64,000 bases of DNA from Streptococcus anginosus (lineage in GTDB: Bacteria > Bacillota > Bacilli > Lactobacillales > Streptococcaceae). The notes beneath the pieces were generated by a model. It ran no database searches, had not been told where the DNA came from, and was given only the letters and a program-made list of their open reading frames with translations. The position numbers were made by a program, and so were the translations under genes. Positions 10,214 through 19,784 of the stretch are shown piece by piece (positions within the stretch are counted from its first letter, which is position 1; each line of letters opens with the position of its first letter). The stretch lies in contig NZ_LR134283.1 in assembly GCF_900636475.1 (NCBI RefSeq), positions 1,054,001 to 1,118,000 of the forward strand. Direction: 5' to 3'.

Positions 10214-11554
10214 CTATTTCTCAACTTCTTCCTCTTCTTCTACTATTTCAGAAACTTCTACTTTGAGCTTTGTCACACGTCCATTTTTTACCTTATCATT
10301 GGTTAAAATGAGCTTTTTGCCCTGACTTTCCACTTCATAACTCAAACGCTCTTTCACGTCGGGTATCGAACCTACGCCCGTCAAATAATAACCCGCAATG
10401 GTATCAACGTCATCACTTTCCAGTTCAACTTCAAAATACTCGTTAAAGTCATTCAAACTCATGGTTCCAAGGACGAAATAAATATGGTCAGAAACCTGAT
10501 ACACCTCTACTTCAGCCTTATCTGTTTCATCATCTATCTCACCGACAATTTCTTCCAGTAGGTCTTCCAACGTTACCAGACCAGACATACCACCATATTC
10601 ATCTAACAATATCGCCATTTGATTTTGCGTATTCCGCAACTCTGTCAGCAAATCATCCACGAAAATCGTTTCTGGCACAAAGAGCGGTTCCTGCAAAATT
10701 TTTCGTAGTACAATATTATCAAAACCATTAGTAAACGCCTCATTTAACAGACGTTTGGTGTGAATAAGTCCAATAACATTATCCTTGTCATCATCATAGA
10801 CTGGGATTCGTGAGAAATTCTGCCTCAAAATACTTTCGATAATTTCCTTGGTATCATCATTGATGTCCACCATAAAAGCATCGGTACGAGGAACCATCAC
10901 TTCACGCGCCATCATCTCATCTAGTGAAAAAATTCCTTGTAACATTTCAATCTCATCAGCATCCAGGGTTTCTTCACTATTCGTTAGCATATATTCAATC
11001 TCATCACGAGTCATTTTCTCATCAGCATCATCAAAGGTCATCGGCGTTATCCGACTAAGCAGATTAGTGGAGGCTGATAAAAGCCAAACAAAGGGACCAA
11101 CAATTTTCCCTAAGAAAATGATAACTGGTGCTGTACGAACTGCTAGAGCATCTTTGAGATTCAAAGCAATTCTCTTTGGATATAATTCCCCAAAAACAAT
11201 AGAAACATAAGTCAAAATAGCAACAGATAAGAAGCTTGCAATCGCTCTTGCTGTCTCAGAATTTCCCATCCAAGAAGCAATTTCCCGACCGAGTGTATTA
11301 GCCAAACTAGCTCCTGATAAAATTGTAATCAAAGTAATTCCAACTTGAATGGTGGATAAAAAATGATTAGGTTTTTCCAAGACTTTCAATAAGCGAATAT
11401 ATTTTGCATCGCCTTCTTCAGCCTTTTGTTCCACACGAGCACGGTTTAAGGATACCATCGCCATCTCAGCTGCTGAAAAAAAGGCGTTTAATAGTGTTAA
11501 AACCAATAATAGTAAAGCTTGCAGTAACAAGGTCTGACTGCTAGGGTCTTCCAT
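10214..11554 (-). CDS. CorC/HlyC-type CNNM transporter-like protein
   Basis: 446-residue membrane protein. A DUF21 (CNNM) domain with about four helices covers residues 1-190 (NAFFSAAEMAMVSLNRARVE, FGELYPKR). A CBS pair is at about 205-330 (REVMVPRTDAF, LLDEYGGMSGLVTLEDLLEE), and a CorC_HlyC domain at about 345-430. The tail is very acidic (EEEEEVEK). Relatives export or sense magnesium or cobalt. The old label hemolysin is not supported by function. It has a GAGGAGA ribosome binding site and is monocistronic. Confidence 0.9.
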   Translation of the reverse strand: MEDPSSQTLLLQALLLLVLTLLNAFFSAAEMAMVSLNRARVEQKAEEGDAKYIRLLKVLEKPNHFLSTIQVGITLITILSGASLANTLGREIASWMGNSETARAIASFLSVAILTYVSIVFGELYPKRIALNLKDALAVRTAPVIIFLGKIVGPFVWLLSASTNLLSRITPMTFDDADEKMTRDEIEYMLTNSEETLDADEIEMLQGIFSLDEMMAREVMVPRTDAFMVDINDDTKEIIESILRQNFSRIPVYDDDKDNVIGLIHTKRLLNEAFTNGFDNIVLRKILQEPLFVPETIFVDDLLTELRNTQNQMAILLDEYGGMSGLVTLEDLLEEIVGEIDDETDKAEVEVYQVSDHIYFVLGTMSLNDFNEYFEVELESDDVDTIAGYYLTGVGSIPDVKERLSYEVESQGKKLILTNDKVKNGRVTKLKVEVSEIVEEEEEVEK

Positions 11555-11667
11555 GAATGTTCTCTCCTCATATATAAGTAATCTTAATTATAGCATACTT
11601 TTTGACTTCTTGCACAGGGAGTATTAAAAAGAAAAATTTGGAAGGAAATTACAAAGAAAATTATTTA

Positions 11668-13314
11668 TTAAGATTCTAAATTTTGCAAAACGGTTTCCAG
11701 GCGTGAGATTGCATCAACAGGAAGCGCCGTTTTCGGGTATTTTTGGTTGAAAGCAAGCAAGAAATTTAACCGTACCTGCATTCTTTCTCTAAGTAATTGT
11801 TTGTAGCGAGCATCAAAATTCGGAATCGGATACCCTTCGCATTCCATGTATTCAAAACCCTCCAATGGCCCAAATGGTTTAAATTCTGCTTCTTCATCAA
11901 CAATTTTTTCAATAATATTCAAGCTAACTTCTTTTGAAATTCCCTTGCCCATATAAAATCCAGTATTGATGATATAGCAGTCGACACCAGATTCAAAGAG
12001 ACTACGGAATTTCCGATAATCTTCCACCAAGGGATACACTCTAAATGGATTGGCATAAGGTTCAATCACCAAATCATCATGCTTGCCAATCACATTTTCA
12101 GCATTGGAACGCTTGGTCATCAAAGTACAGCCCATCGTAGAAGCCATCAGCGAATCGTTAATTTTAACCAAGGGTGGAAGAGAATCATCTTTCATAATCC
12201 AGAAAATGGCTTGGATAGGTTCATCAATTCGATCGACCCGATTTGGTGTTGCAAAGCGAGACTTGACTGTCCGACCATTTCCATTTCGAATGTCCTCTGT
12301 CACTAATTTTTTTAATCCATTGTCATCCAGTGTCACACCACAATTCTGAACTGTTACAAAAAAGTCCTGCTCCCTATGCCCAATGGGATAGTCATTTGTT
12401 TTATCAAAATAGGACGGTTCCAAAGCAATGGAAGACCCATCTTTGACAGAAATAATAAAGGCATCATCATGCAAAACCTTAATATCATATTTTCCATTAT
12501 GTTTTGCATGTGTCAGCGTGGATTTTCCTGAGCCAGATAAACCAAAGAAAGAAGCTACATAATCTTGTTTATCCGCTTCTTGTTTAAAAATTTTCAAGCC
12601 GCCATGACACGCCACATAACCATTTCTGGCAGCTGTTGCCCAAGCTAAGGTTAAGGTTGCTTTTTTTAACTCACCAAAGTAATTTAAGCCCAAAATAATG
12701 ACACAATTGTGCTGAGTATCAAAATAAACCAACCCTTCAGGATAATCTGGATGCTTCCATTTGGGGTCAAAAAAGACAAATATATCATTTTCATCGTACT
12801 TTTTAGAAACTCTCAAACGATTTTTAAACTCTTCATCCAAAATTTGGAAATTTAAAAGCCACGAATACAGGTTGTTAATTTCATCCTCAGGAACCATAAG
12901 ATGAGCACAAGCCATGAAGGCTTCATCAAGTCCTACAACTGCATCTGCCTTATAAAATTTTCGATGATGAGCCTGATAAATTGCACTGCGTACTATCGAA
13001 AGCAACTTCTCATCTTCCTCACTGTCCCTACCAAAAATCCGTCGAGCTTTAGCCGTTCGACCAACGACTGCTCCAGAATTCGTTAATAAAACGCGGGCAT
13101 AAGAAGGCAAGCCCAATTCCTTTGTATGAATGACAGGCATATCTAAGACAACTGTCCCAGCAGCTGCGGAAGCCAATTGATAAGCTTCTTCCACTGTTTT
13201 TATTGCAACAACTTGATTTTCATAAAAAGCTGTTTCAATTATTGCCTTCAAAGGAGAGAAATAAGAAGAATTTTTTCTTATTTCCTGCGGAGAATATTTA
13301 CGACGTGTTACCAT
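11668..13314 (-). CDS. pckA: Divergent ATP-type phosphoenolpyruvate carboxykinase
   Basis: 548 residues with the PEPCK fold signatures: GRTAKAR (substrate Arg), YFGELKK (two active-site Lys), CHGG (metal His), the P-loop GLSGSGKSTLTHA, and LHDDAF (metal Asp). It would interconvert oxaloacetate plus ATP with PEP, CO2 and ADP. The sequence between motifs differs strongly from the E. coli type, so the exact reaction and direction are inferred. Streptococci lack a full TCA cycle, so a role in CO2 fixation to oxaloacetate/aspartate or limited gluconeogenesis is possible. No metabolic partner is adjacent. GAGGAGGT precedes the ATG. Confidence 0.82.
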   Translation of the reverse strand: MVTRRKYSPQEIRKNSSYFSPLKAIIETAFYENQVVAIKTVEEAYQLASAAAGTVVLDMPVIHTKELGLPSYARVLLTNSGAVVGRTAKARRIFGRDSEEDEKLLSIVRSAIYQAHHRKFYKADAVVGLDEAFMACAHLMVPEDEINNLYSWLLNFQILDEEFKNRLRVSKKYDENDIFVFFDPKWKHPDYPEGLVYFDTQHNCVIILGLNYFGELKKATLTLAWATAARNGYVACHGGLKIFKQEADKQDYVASFFGLSGSGKSTLTHAKHNGKYDIKVLHDDAFIISVKDGSSIALEPSYFDKTNDYPIGHREQDFFVTVQNCGVTLDDNGLKKLVTEDIRNGNGRTVKSRFATPNRVDRIDEPIQAIFWIMKDDSLPPLVKINDSLMASTMGCTLMTKRSNAENVIGKHDDLVIEPYANPFRVYPLVEDYRKFRSLFESGVDCYIINTGFYMGKGISKEVSLNIIEKIVDEEAEFKPFGPLEGFEYMECEGYPIPNFDARYKQLLRERMQVRLNFLLAFNQKYPKTALPVDAISRLETVLQNLES

Positions 13315-13343
13315 AAGTGTACCTCCTCTATCTTATTAGTTCT

Positions 13344-13352
13344 ATTTTAGCA
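13344..13352 (-). promoter_or_regulatory. Extended -10 promoter of pckA
   Basis: TGCTAAAAT on the minus strand, about 30 nt before the pckA ATG, has the TGn extension. No strong -35 is visible. Confidence 0.5.
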
Positions 13353-13387
13353 TAAAAATACACTTATGGTTTTAATAAAACGTATTA

Positions 13388-13445
13388 GAAAAAAAGGAGT
13401 GGAATTCCAAACTAAATTTTTGTTGCATTTAGTTTGCTTCCACTT
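13388..13445 (-). terminator. Terminator of AI-2E family permease gene
   Basis: A long hairpin with AGTGGAA/TTCCACT outer arms and CAAACTAAAT/ATTTAGTTTG inner arms is followed on the minus strand by seven T. It is 90 bp downstream of the permease stop. Confidence 0.85.
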
Positions 13446-13535
13446 CCCTATATTCATCATTCTAAAACATTAAGACACAGTCCTTCTGAATGTCTATTCA
13501 TCTTTCAGATTTTGAATTTATTCATCATCCCATTC

Positions 13536-14660
13536 TTATTTATTAATAATTCCGTACTCCTCATTTTTCTTTTGCTCCTGTGCAGCTCGATGATTATCAT
13601 ATAAATTCGCTAGGAATTTTGTAATTTCTTTCAAAATAGAATAAATCGGAATCGCTACAATCATCCCAACAATCCCATAAATATTACTTGACAAAAGCAA
13701 GAGAACCATAATGGTAATTGGATGCACCTTCATCACGCCGCCTACAATCCGTGGATAGAGAATATTTCCGTCAATTTGCTGCACAATTAACATATATATA
13801 ACTGCAATCACCATTTTTTTCGGATCAGCAATCAGATAAGTGATAATCATCGGAATCAACCCAATGCTTGGACCCACATAAGGAATAAGATTAGCAATCA
13901 TAGAAAAAATAGCAAATATCAAAGCATATTTCAGACCAATAACACTATAGCCAATGAAAGCCAACGTTCCAATAATAAACGCATCAATCGAAATCCCACT
14001 AATATACCGAGCAATCGTTGCATTAAGATTGGTCAATAATTTCGTGATGTTGAGCTTATCCCGTTTCAAAACAGTTCGTTCCAACATTGGCAGTAATTTA
14101 TCCCCGTCAATTAAGAAATAGACCAAAAAGATCGGCGTCATGATGAGAATCAAAAATGTATTCACTACTGCTGAAACGACACTCCCCAGACTATTGGTGA
14201 CACTATTTAAAATATTTTGCAAAATATCCACATAAGACAAATTTAACTGCTTAATAATAGACTGGATATTCAGATTTTTAAAGAGAGAGTGCTGCGATAG
14301 CTGGTTAATCCAATTTTGCAATTCTCCATAAACATTTTGACTAGAAGAAATCAAACTGGTCAACTGCGTAATTAAAATAGGCAAGAGATAAATGATACCC
14401 AAGGTAATAAGCCCAAACAAAAGCACCAAGGTAATTAAAACACCAAAAATCCGCTTAACTTTCAGTTCTTTCTCCAAAAATTTCACCAATGGATTGGTTA
14501 CATAATATAAAAAGCCTGCGATAAGAAAAGGAATTAAAACCGTATTTAAAACACTCACAAAGGGGGAAATCAGACCTTCCATTTGTCGCCAGATAAAAAA
14601 GATAATTGTCAGTAGTAAGACTTCGGTGGTCCAAAAAAATAACTTACTTTTATGAAACAT
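13536..14660 (-). CDS. AI-2E family (UPF0118/PerM) membrane transporter
   Basis: 374-residue polytopic membrane protein with two N-terminal helices, a large extracytoplasmic loop (about 95-150), and six or so further helices. The family motif VGPSIGLIPM and the IDGNILYPRIVGG segment are present. Family members have been linked to autoinducer-2 export or sodium/proton exchange, and the substrate here cannot be told. TAGGAGG precedes the start. It is monocistronic, with its own terminator. Confidence 0.85.
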   Translation of the reverse strand: MFHKSKLFFWTTEVLLLTIIFFIWRQMEGLISPFVSVLNTVLIPFLIAGFLYYVTNPLVKFLEKELKVKRIFGVLITLVLLFGLITLGIIYLLPILITQLTSLISSSQNVYGELQNWINQLSQHSLFKNLNIQSIIKQLNLSYVDILQNILNSVTNSLGSVVSAVVNTFLILIMTPIFLVYFLIDGDKLLPMLERTVLKRDKLNITKLLTNLNATIARYISGISIDAFIIGTLAFIGYSVIGLKYALIFAIFSMIANLIPYVGPSIGLIPMIITYLIADPKKMVIAVIYMLIVQQIDGNILYPRIVGGVMKVHPITIMVLLLLSSNIYGIVGMIVAIPIYSILKEITKFLANLYDNHRAAQEQKKNEEYGIINK

Positions 14661-14784
14661 ACAGTTCCTCCTAACAGCTATTCTATCATATTTTCCACTA
14701 AAATAGAGTGCTTTTCTTAAAATGTCTTAAATTATTTTAGGAACAGACTCTTTCGTTTCCCACTATCAAAACTTATTTTTCCAT

Positions 14785-15222
14785 TTATTTTCGTTTGTAA
14801 ACCATTTTCACATGTACTCGTGATTCTAAGATGAAGGGTTCACTAACAGCTTCAAATCCAAATTTCTCATACAAGCCCACCACCTGCTCTTGCGCCTCTA
14901 TGTGAATCTCTTTTTCAGGCCATTTTTCAGCACAAGTCTCCATAATAGCTTGGACCAACTTACGACCAAGCCCTTGATCGCGAGTAGAAGCCGCTGTTAC
15001 GACACGTCCAAAATGAATAGTAGTACCCGTTTCAAATACTCTCGCATAAGCGTCTACCTCGCCGGCTTCATTTTCATGAAAAATATGGATTGCTTCTAAA
15101 TCGTGCTCGTCCAAATCATTATAAACACTATTTTGCTCTACGACAAATGTTTCCAAACGTAATTTCAAGCATTTATAAAATTCTAAGGTGGTTAATTCCT
15201 CAAATGTCTTTTTATACCACAT
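14785..15222 (-). CDS. ElaA-like GNAT N-acetyltransferase
   Basis: 145-residue acetyltransferase. The N-terminal part (FYKCLKLRLETFVVEQ) and ARVF are typical of the ElaA group. The acetyl-CoA loop is RDQGLGRKL (about 80-88), and the C-terminal YEKFGFE motif is present. The substrate is unknown. The frame is open to 15267, but ATG 15222 is chosen because it has the family start (MWYKKTFEEL) and an upstream AGAAGG. It is divergent from the marR gene over a 63-bp region that holds a palindromic operator, so the regulator may control it. Confidence 0.85.
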   Translation of the reverse strand: MWYKKTFEELTTLEFYKCLKLRLETFVVEQNSVYNDLDEHDLEAIHIFHENEAGEVDAYARVFETGTTIHFGRVVTAASTRDQGLGRKLVQAIMETCAEKWPEKEIHIEAQEQVVGLYEKFGFEAVSEPFILESRVHVKMVYKRK

Positions 15223-15224
15223 AC

Positions 15225-15253
15225 TTGTTTTCCCTTCTTCTTTATTATATAAT
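15225..15253 (+). promoter_or_regulatory. Promoter of marR-family gene
   Basis: TTGTTT (15225-15230) and TATAAT (15248-15253) are spaced 17 bp. The operator follows directly. Confidence 0.65.
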
Positions 15254-15269
15254 AATTGTAAATGCAACT
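15254..15269. promoter_or_regulatory. Candidate MarR operator, upstream copy
   Basis: AATTGTAAATGCAACT starts right after the marR -10. It matches the perfect palindrome AGTTGCAAATGCAACT found after the gene at 14 of 16 positions. Confidence 0.55.
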
Positions 15270-15285
15270 ATAAAAGGAGCCTTTT

Positions 15286-15699
15286 ATGGATTATCGTCAT
15301 CTCTTTCGTCAAATGGGCATAATTTCTCGCCAAGCCATGATGAATATGAATCATGAAGCCAGCCAATACAACCTAGATAATAATCTTTTTCTTATCCTTA
15401 TTCGCATTGTTGAGCATGAAGGACTGAATCAATCTCAACTTTCTCATATGGTAAAAATTGATAAAACAACACTTAGTCGCTCCCTTAGAAAACTAGAGGA
15501 AAAAGGATTTATCACAAAGAAAGTCAACTCTCAAAATAAGAAATTTAAAGAGCTTTTCCCTACAACGAAGGCTTTGCAAATCTACGACCGATTGATTGGA
15601 TTTGAAACGACCTATATTCAGACTGTCATGAAAGATTTGACTTCCTCTGAACTCTTTCAATTAGAAGCCATCCTCAATAAAATAGAAAATTCTCAATGA
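15286..15699 (+). CDS. MarR-family transcriptional regulator
   Basis: 137-residue winged-helix protein. The DNA-recognition helix lies in LSHMVKIDKTTLSRSLRKL (about 53-71), followed by the wing (KKVNSQNKKFKEL), with dimerisation helices at both ends. AAGGAGC precedes the ATG. It is divergent from the ElaA-like acetyltransferase. An imperfect palindrome overlaps the start of transcription, and a perfect copy lies 20 bp after the stop, so autorepression is likely. The ligand is unknown. It lacks the zinc-ligand pattern and partner genes expected of AdcR. Confidence 0.88.
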   Translation: MDYRHLFRQMGIISRQAMMNMNHEASQYNLDNNLFLILIRIVEHEGLNQSQLSHMVKIDKTTLSRSLRKLEEKGFITKKVNSQNKKFKELFPTTKALQIYDRLIGFETTYIQTVMKDLTSSELFQLEAILNKIENSQ

Positions 15700-15718
15700 A
15701 ATCAGTATAACATACATT

Positions 15719-15734
15719 AGTTGCATTTGCAACT
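15719..15734. promoter_or_regulatory. Candidate MarR operator, downstream perfect palindrome
   Basis: AGTTGCATTTGCAACT is a perfect 7+2+7 palindrome 20 bp after the marR stop. No gene now starts from it, so it may mark a lost promoter or a looping site. Confidence 0.5.
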
Positions 15735-15748
15735 TTAAAATTAAAAAA

Positions 15749-15790
15749 TGACGAGGCTGGACCAAAAGTCCTTAACCTCGTCAAATTTTT
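15749..15790 (+). terminator. Terminator of marR-family gene
   Basis: TGACGAGG pairs with CCTCGTCA over a 19-nt loop and is followed by a T-run on the plus strand. Confidence 0.75.
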
Positions 15791-15871
15791 ATGAGTTTCT
15801 TGCAAGTCGCAGTGGTTGAGTGGGTTCTATGCGGTTGATAAATCACCCTTTACAGCCCTACTCAACTGTGT

Positions 15872-15929
15872 GGGGGTGGGACAACAAAATCAAATTTCTT
15901 CGAAATTACCGATTTTTGTCCCACTCCCT
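15872..15929 (-). terminator. Long GTGGGAC hairpin, ileS terminator / repeat-like element
   Basis: GTGGGACA...TGTCCCAC arms with inner AAAATC/GATTTT and AATTTC/GAAATT pairs form a stem of over 20 bp immediately after the ileS stop. Sequences of this GTGGGAC type recur between streptococcal genes. I infer it is a repeat-derived terminator. The copy number elsewhere in the genome cannot be seen here. Confidence 0.6.
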
Positions 15930-15934
15930 TTTGA

Positions 15935-18727
15935 TTATTTTGTTTCAAATCCTTCTGCAACTCCTTGCGCAAAATGTTCTTCAACGATTTCTGCACAGTG
16001 GTCACAAACAATTGCATGATAGCTACGTTCTTTGACTGTTTCATCTACCCGACGGCAACGTTCACAAACTTGTCCCTCTGCATGCTCAACTGTAAAAGCT
16101 ACATCCTCGAAAGCAATAGCATTTTCAGGAGCTTCCCCGTCTGCGATTGTTAATTTAGAAACAATGAGAAGTTGCGCAACGTCGCTATTAACCGCTTCAA
16201 GCAATGTTCTCACTACTTCATTTGGATAAATCGTTAAATGAGCTTCCAAAGATTTTCCAATAACCTTTTCATTACGTGCTTCTTCCAAAGCTTTCTGAGC
16301 TTGACTGCGGAAGTGCATAAAGCTTGTCCAAGTATCCAATAATTCTTCCTCATTAGGGAAAGTTAGCGCATCTGGCAATTCTGCTAATTGAACAAATTCT
16401 TCTGGCTCATGTTCTAAGTAAGACCAGATTTCTTCTGCTGTATGTGGAAGAATTGGGGTCAACAATTTTGTAATTTTTACTAAAATATCGTAAAAGACGG
16501 TCTGCATTTGACGGCGTTCCAATGATTTAGCTGCTTCAATATAGACAACATCTTTTGCAAAATCAAGATAGAAAGCTGATAAATCAACTGTCACAAAGTT
16601 TACAATCGCTTTATAAATATCTAAAAATTCAAAGTTGGCATAAGCCTCACGAATCGTCTTAACAAGTTGGTTAAAGCGAACAGTCATGTACTTATCAACA
16701 GAGCGAAGGTCATCATAAGCAACAGCGTCTTCTTTCGGATTAAAATCAGAAGTATTAGCAATCAAGAAACGCAGGGTGTTACGGATTTTTCGGTAGGTTT
16801 CAGATACTTGACCAAGAATATCCATAGAGATACGCACATCGTTGCTAGAATCCACACTCGTTACCCAAAGCCGCAAGATTTCCGCACCAAATTGTTTTTC
16901 AACATCACTTGGAGCAATCGTGTTGCCAAGAGACTTCGACATTTTCTCGCCTTTACCGTCCAAAGCAAACCCTTGTGAAAGAATTTGTTTATAAGGAGCT
17001 ACACCATGGTTGGCAACCGATGTGATAAGCGATGAGTTGAACCAACCACGATACTGGTCTGACCCTTCAAGATAAAGGTCAGCAGGATAAGTCAATTCAG
17101 GACGATTGACCACCACACCATTCCAAGAAGAACCTGAATCAAACCACACGTCCATGATGTCCGTTTCTTTAGTGAATGTACCATTTGGTGACCCTGGATG
17201 AGTAAATCCTTCTGGAAGCAAATCTTTCGCTTCTCGTTGCCACCAAATGATAGAGCCATGTTCCGCAAAGAGCTCAGCCACATGCTCAATTGTTTTCTCA
17301 GTCATAATCGCTGTGCCGTCCTCCGCATAGAAGATTGGGAGTGGCACTCCCCAAGCCCGCTGACGTGAAATGACCCAATCTCCACGGTCACGAATCATAT
17401 TGTAAAGACGAACCTTGCCCCATTCCGAATGGAACTTCACTTTTTCAATTTCGTTCAAAATTTCTTGACGGAATTTTGAAACTGAAGCAAACCATTGCGG
17501 TACTGCACGCCAAATTATTGGCTTTTTCGTCCGCCAGTCAAATGGGTAGGAGTGAGAAATTTCTTCTTGCGCAAGGAGAAGTTGACCTAACTTTTCAATT
17601 ACTGTAGGAACTACCTTGTCATAAAATTGCCCTGCAAAATCTGAACCAGCATTTTCCATCATGATACCACGTTCATTAACTGTAACGGCTACTTCTAAGC
17701 CATTTGCAATCCCAACATTGTAGTCGTCCTCACCAAAACCAGGAGCTGTATGGACAATCCCTGTACCTGAATCTAGTGTAACGTGGTCACCAAGAATCAC
17801 CAATTCATCCACTTCCTCATCCCACGGGTGCTCTGTCACGATATGGTTCAGTTCAGCACCGCGATGAGTTGCCAAGACCTCCACATCTTCCCAGCCAAAT
17901 TTTTCAGACAAGCTATTGAGCAAGTCAGCAGCAACGACAAATTTACGGCTTTCCCCAGCTGGTTTTACCACAACATAATCAAAGTCCGCACCTACTGTCA
18001 AACCGCGAGAAGCCGTAATAGTAAATGGTGTTGTCGTCCAAACTACAATATAAGTATCTGTATCTAGCACATTTTTGCCGTCTTTTACCTTATTTGCATA
18101 GTAAAGAGAGGTTGAAACCAAATCATGATACTCAATTTCTGCCTCTGCAAGAGCTGATTCAGATGACCATGACCAATAAACAGGCTTCGCACCGCGGTAG
18201 ATATACCCCTTTTTCGCCATTTCTCCAAATACGCGAATTTGAGCAGCTTCATAATCCGGAGTCAACGTCACATACGGATGCTCCCAATCACCAGAAACAC
18301 CTAAGCGTTTGAAATCTTTCCGTTGCTTGTCTACTTGGCTGAGTGCGTAATCTCGACAAAGTTTTAAATACTCTGCCAAATCCATTTCTTTGCGTTTCAC
18401 ACCTTGCTTCGCTAGGACTTGCTCAATTGGAAGACCATGAGTATCCCAACCTGGAATGTAAGGTGCATAGTAGCCAGACATCGATTTTGAACGCACAATA
18501 ATATCTTTTGAAATCTTATTCATGGCATGCCCAACATGAATATTTCCATTAGCATACGGAGGCCCGTCGTGAAGTGTGAAGTGCGGTTTTCCTTCATTCA
18601 ATTCTTGACGGCGTTGATACAATTTTGCATCTTCCCATTCTTTTTGCCAAAGAGGTTCTTTATTCGGCAAACCAGCACGCATTGGAAAAGCTGTTTTTCC
18701 AAGATTAAGAGTTTCTTTTAATTTCAT
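15935..18727 (-). CDS. ileS: Isoleucyl-tRNA synthetase
   Basis: Class I aminoacyl-tRNA synthetase of 930 residues, a normal bacterial length. It charges tRNA-Ile in the cytosol and edits mischarged valine. The HIGH motif is in [11 protein letters not shown] (about 60), KMSKS in [10 protein letters not shown] (about 595), the CP1 editing domain lies between them, and a C-terminal zinc finger is visible (CERCRR...CDHC, about 888-908). It follows divIVA on the same strand but has its own T-box leader, so expression responds to uncharged tRNA-Ile. Confidence 0.98.
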   Translation of the reverse strand: MKLKETLNLGKTAFPMRAGLPNKEPLWQKEWEDAKLYQRRQELNEGKPHFTLHDGPPYANGNIHVGHAMNKISKDIIVRSKSMSGYYAPYIPGWDTHGLPIEQVLAKQGVKRKEMDLAEYLKLCRDYALSQVDKQRKDFKRLGVSGDWEHPYVTLTPDYEAAQIRVFGEMAKKGYIYRGAKPVYWSWSSESALAEAEIEYHDLVSTSLYYANKVKDGKNVLDTDTYIVVWTTTPFTITASRGLTVGADFDYVVVKPAGESRKFVVAADLLNSLSEKFGWEDVEVLATHRGAELNHIVTEHPWDEEVDELVILGDHVTLDSGTGIVHTAPGFGEDDYNVGIANGLEVAVTVNERGIMMENAGSDFAGQFYDKVVPTVIEKLGQLLLAQEEISHSYPFDWRTKKPIIWRAVPQWFASVSKFRQEILNEIEKVKFHSEWGKVRLYNMIRDRGDWVISRQRAWGVPLPIFYAEDGTAIMTEKTIEHVAELFAEHGSIIWWQREAKDLLPEGFTHPGSPNGTFTKETDIMDVWFDSGSSWNGVVVNRPELTYPADLYLEGSDQYRGWFNSSLITSVANHGVAPYKQILSQGFALDGKGEKMSKSLGNTIAPSDVEKQFGAEILRLWVTSVDSSNDVRISMDILGQVSETYRKIRNTLRFLIANTSDFNPKEDAVAYDDLRSVDKYMTVRFNQLVKTIREAYANFEFLDIYKAIVNFVTVDLSAFYLDFAKDVVYIEAAKSLERRQMQTVFYDILVKITKLLTPILPHTAEEIWSYLEHEPEEFVQLAELPDALTFPNEEELLDTWTSFMHFRSQAQKALEEARNEKVIGKSLEAHLTIYPNEVVRTLLEAVNSDVAQLLIVSKLTIADGEAPENAIAFEDVAFTVEHAEGQVCERCRRVDETVKERSYHAIVCDHCAEIVEEHFAQGVAEGFETK

Positions 18728-18754
18728 AAGTTCTCCTTTTTCATATTAGTAACA

Positions 18755-18975
18755 AATTAAAATAAAAAAACCACAAATTCATCCAAAGGACGAAAATTCG
18801 TGGTACCACCTTCATTTAGACAAGAATAAGATTCCTATCCCTCTTACTCGTAACGTGAGTTAAGCGTTAAATCTTACTGTTTTCAGATTTAAGTTTGCAA
18901 AATGATAATCCTAACAAAAGGAATTACAGGTCTCTCACCGTCACCTGCTCGCTGCGAATATTTTGTTAGCATCTT
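18755..18975 (-). promoter_or_regulatory. T-box leader of ileS (Ile specifier)
   Basis: On the minus strand the leader contains the T-box core GGTGGTACCACG (about 18798-18811) and a terminator helix ending in a T-run (about 18768-18806). The upstream Stem I region has the AGCGAG and GGTGAGAGACC segments. The likely specifier codon ATC is at 18904-18906. Uncharged tRNA-Ile would favour the antiterminator and ileS transcription. Confidence 0.88.
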
Positions 18976-18989
18976 GTTTTTACATTCTC

Positions 18990-19775
18990 TTATAAAATAT
19001 CTACAGATTCTGTTGAAGTAGCTTCTGAGTTATCTGTTGAAGTCTCAGCATTTGTCAGATTTAATCCTAAGACAGACTCATCTAATGTTTCAAACGCTTG
19101 TGTTTCGGCTAATTCACGATTTGCTTCTTCAATGCGTCTTTGTAATTCTTCCATTTCCTCTGGAGAGAACTGACGCGTCACATCCACTTCATCTTCTTCT
19201 GGAGTCGTTACGACTTCACCCAAAGCAGACTGAACAACTTCTTTAAAGGCTTCATCACTAGTCTGCAAGTAAGTAGCTGTTGGGCGAAGAATATCTTCCC
19301 ATTCTGAAGAATTCACAATGCTTAATTGACTTTCAATGGTTGATTTTAAACGTTGGTGGAAAACACGCGTTTTATTTTTCAACTCTTCTGTTTCAACAGC
19401 CACTTTCTTAGCATTATCAGTCGCTTGACGAAGAATTTCATTAGCCTTGTATTTTGCCTCATCCAACAAATGTTGGGCTTCTTGCTCAGCCTTATGAACA
19501 ATGTTTTCAGAACGGTCATTTGCCGCTTGTTTTACACGTTCTGCCGTATCTTGTGCAATCAATACAGACTGGCTAAGGGAATCCTTCATCTCGTCAAAAT
19601 AGGTCAAACGTTCTTCCAGATTTTTAATTTTTGACTCTTGCTCATGATTGACACGAACTAAATCTTCGTAATCTTGGACAATGATATCAAGAAATTCATC
19701 TACTTCATCAACATCATATCCTCTAAATTTGTGAGCAAAAGCTTTATCTTTAATTTCTAACGATGTAATAGCCAT
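18990..19775 (-). CDS. divIVA: Cell division protein DivIVA
   Basis: 261-residue coiled-coil protein that marks curved membrane at septum and poles and organises peptidoglycan synthesis. The N-terminal lipid-binding domain (SLEIKDKAFAHKFRGYDVDE) is well conserved. Long coiled-coil segments follow (about 35-150 and 200-235), with an acidic Ser/Thr-rich tail. The tail TENAETSTDNSEATSTESV-like region is compatible with phosphorylation by StkP, as known for pneumococcal DivIVA. That is an inference here. It is the last gene of the ftsA-divIVA row. Confidence 0.97.
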   Translation of the reverse strand: MAITSLEIKDKAFAHKFRGYDVDEVDEFLDIIVQDYEDLVRVNHEQESKIKNLEERLTYFDEMKDSLSQSVLIAQDTAERVKQAANDRSENIVHKAEQEAQHLLDEAKYKANEILRQATDNAKKVAVETEELKNKTRVFHQRLKSTIESQLSIVNSSEWEDILRPTATYLQTSDEAFKEVVQSALGEVVTTPEEDEVDVTRQFSPEEMEELQRRIEEANRELAETQAFETLDESVLGLNLTNAETSTDNSEATSTESVDIL

Positions 19776-19784
19776 ATTTTCTCC

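Noticed and set aside
18953..18960. TGCGAATA on the plus strand, like a SigX box
   Set aside because: It lies inside the ileS T-box leader with no plus-strand gene downstream.
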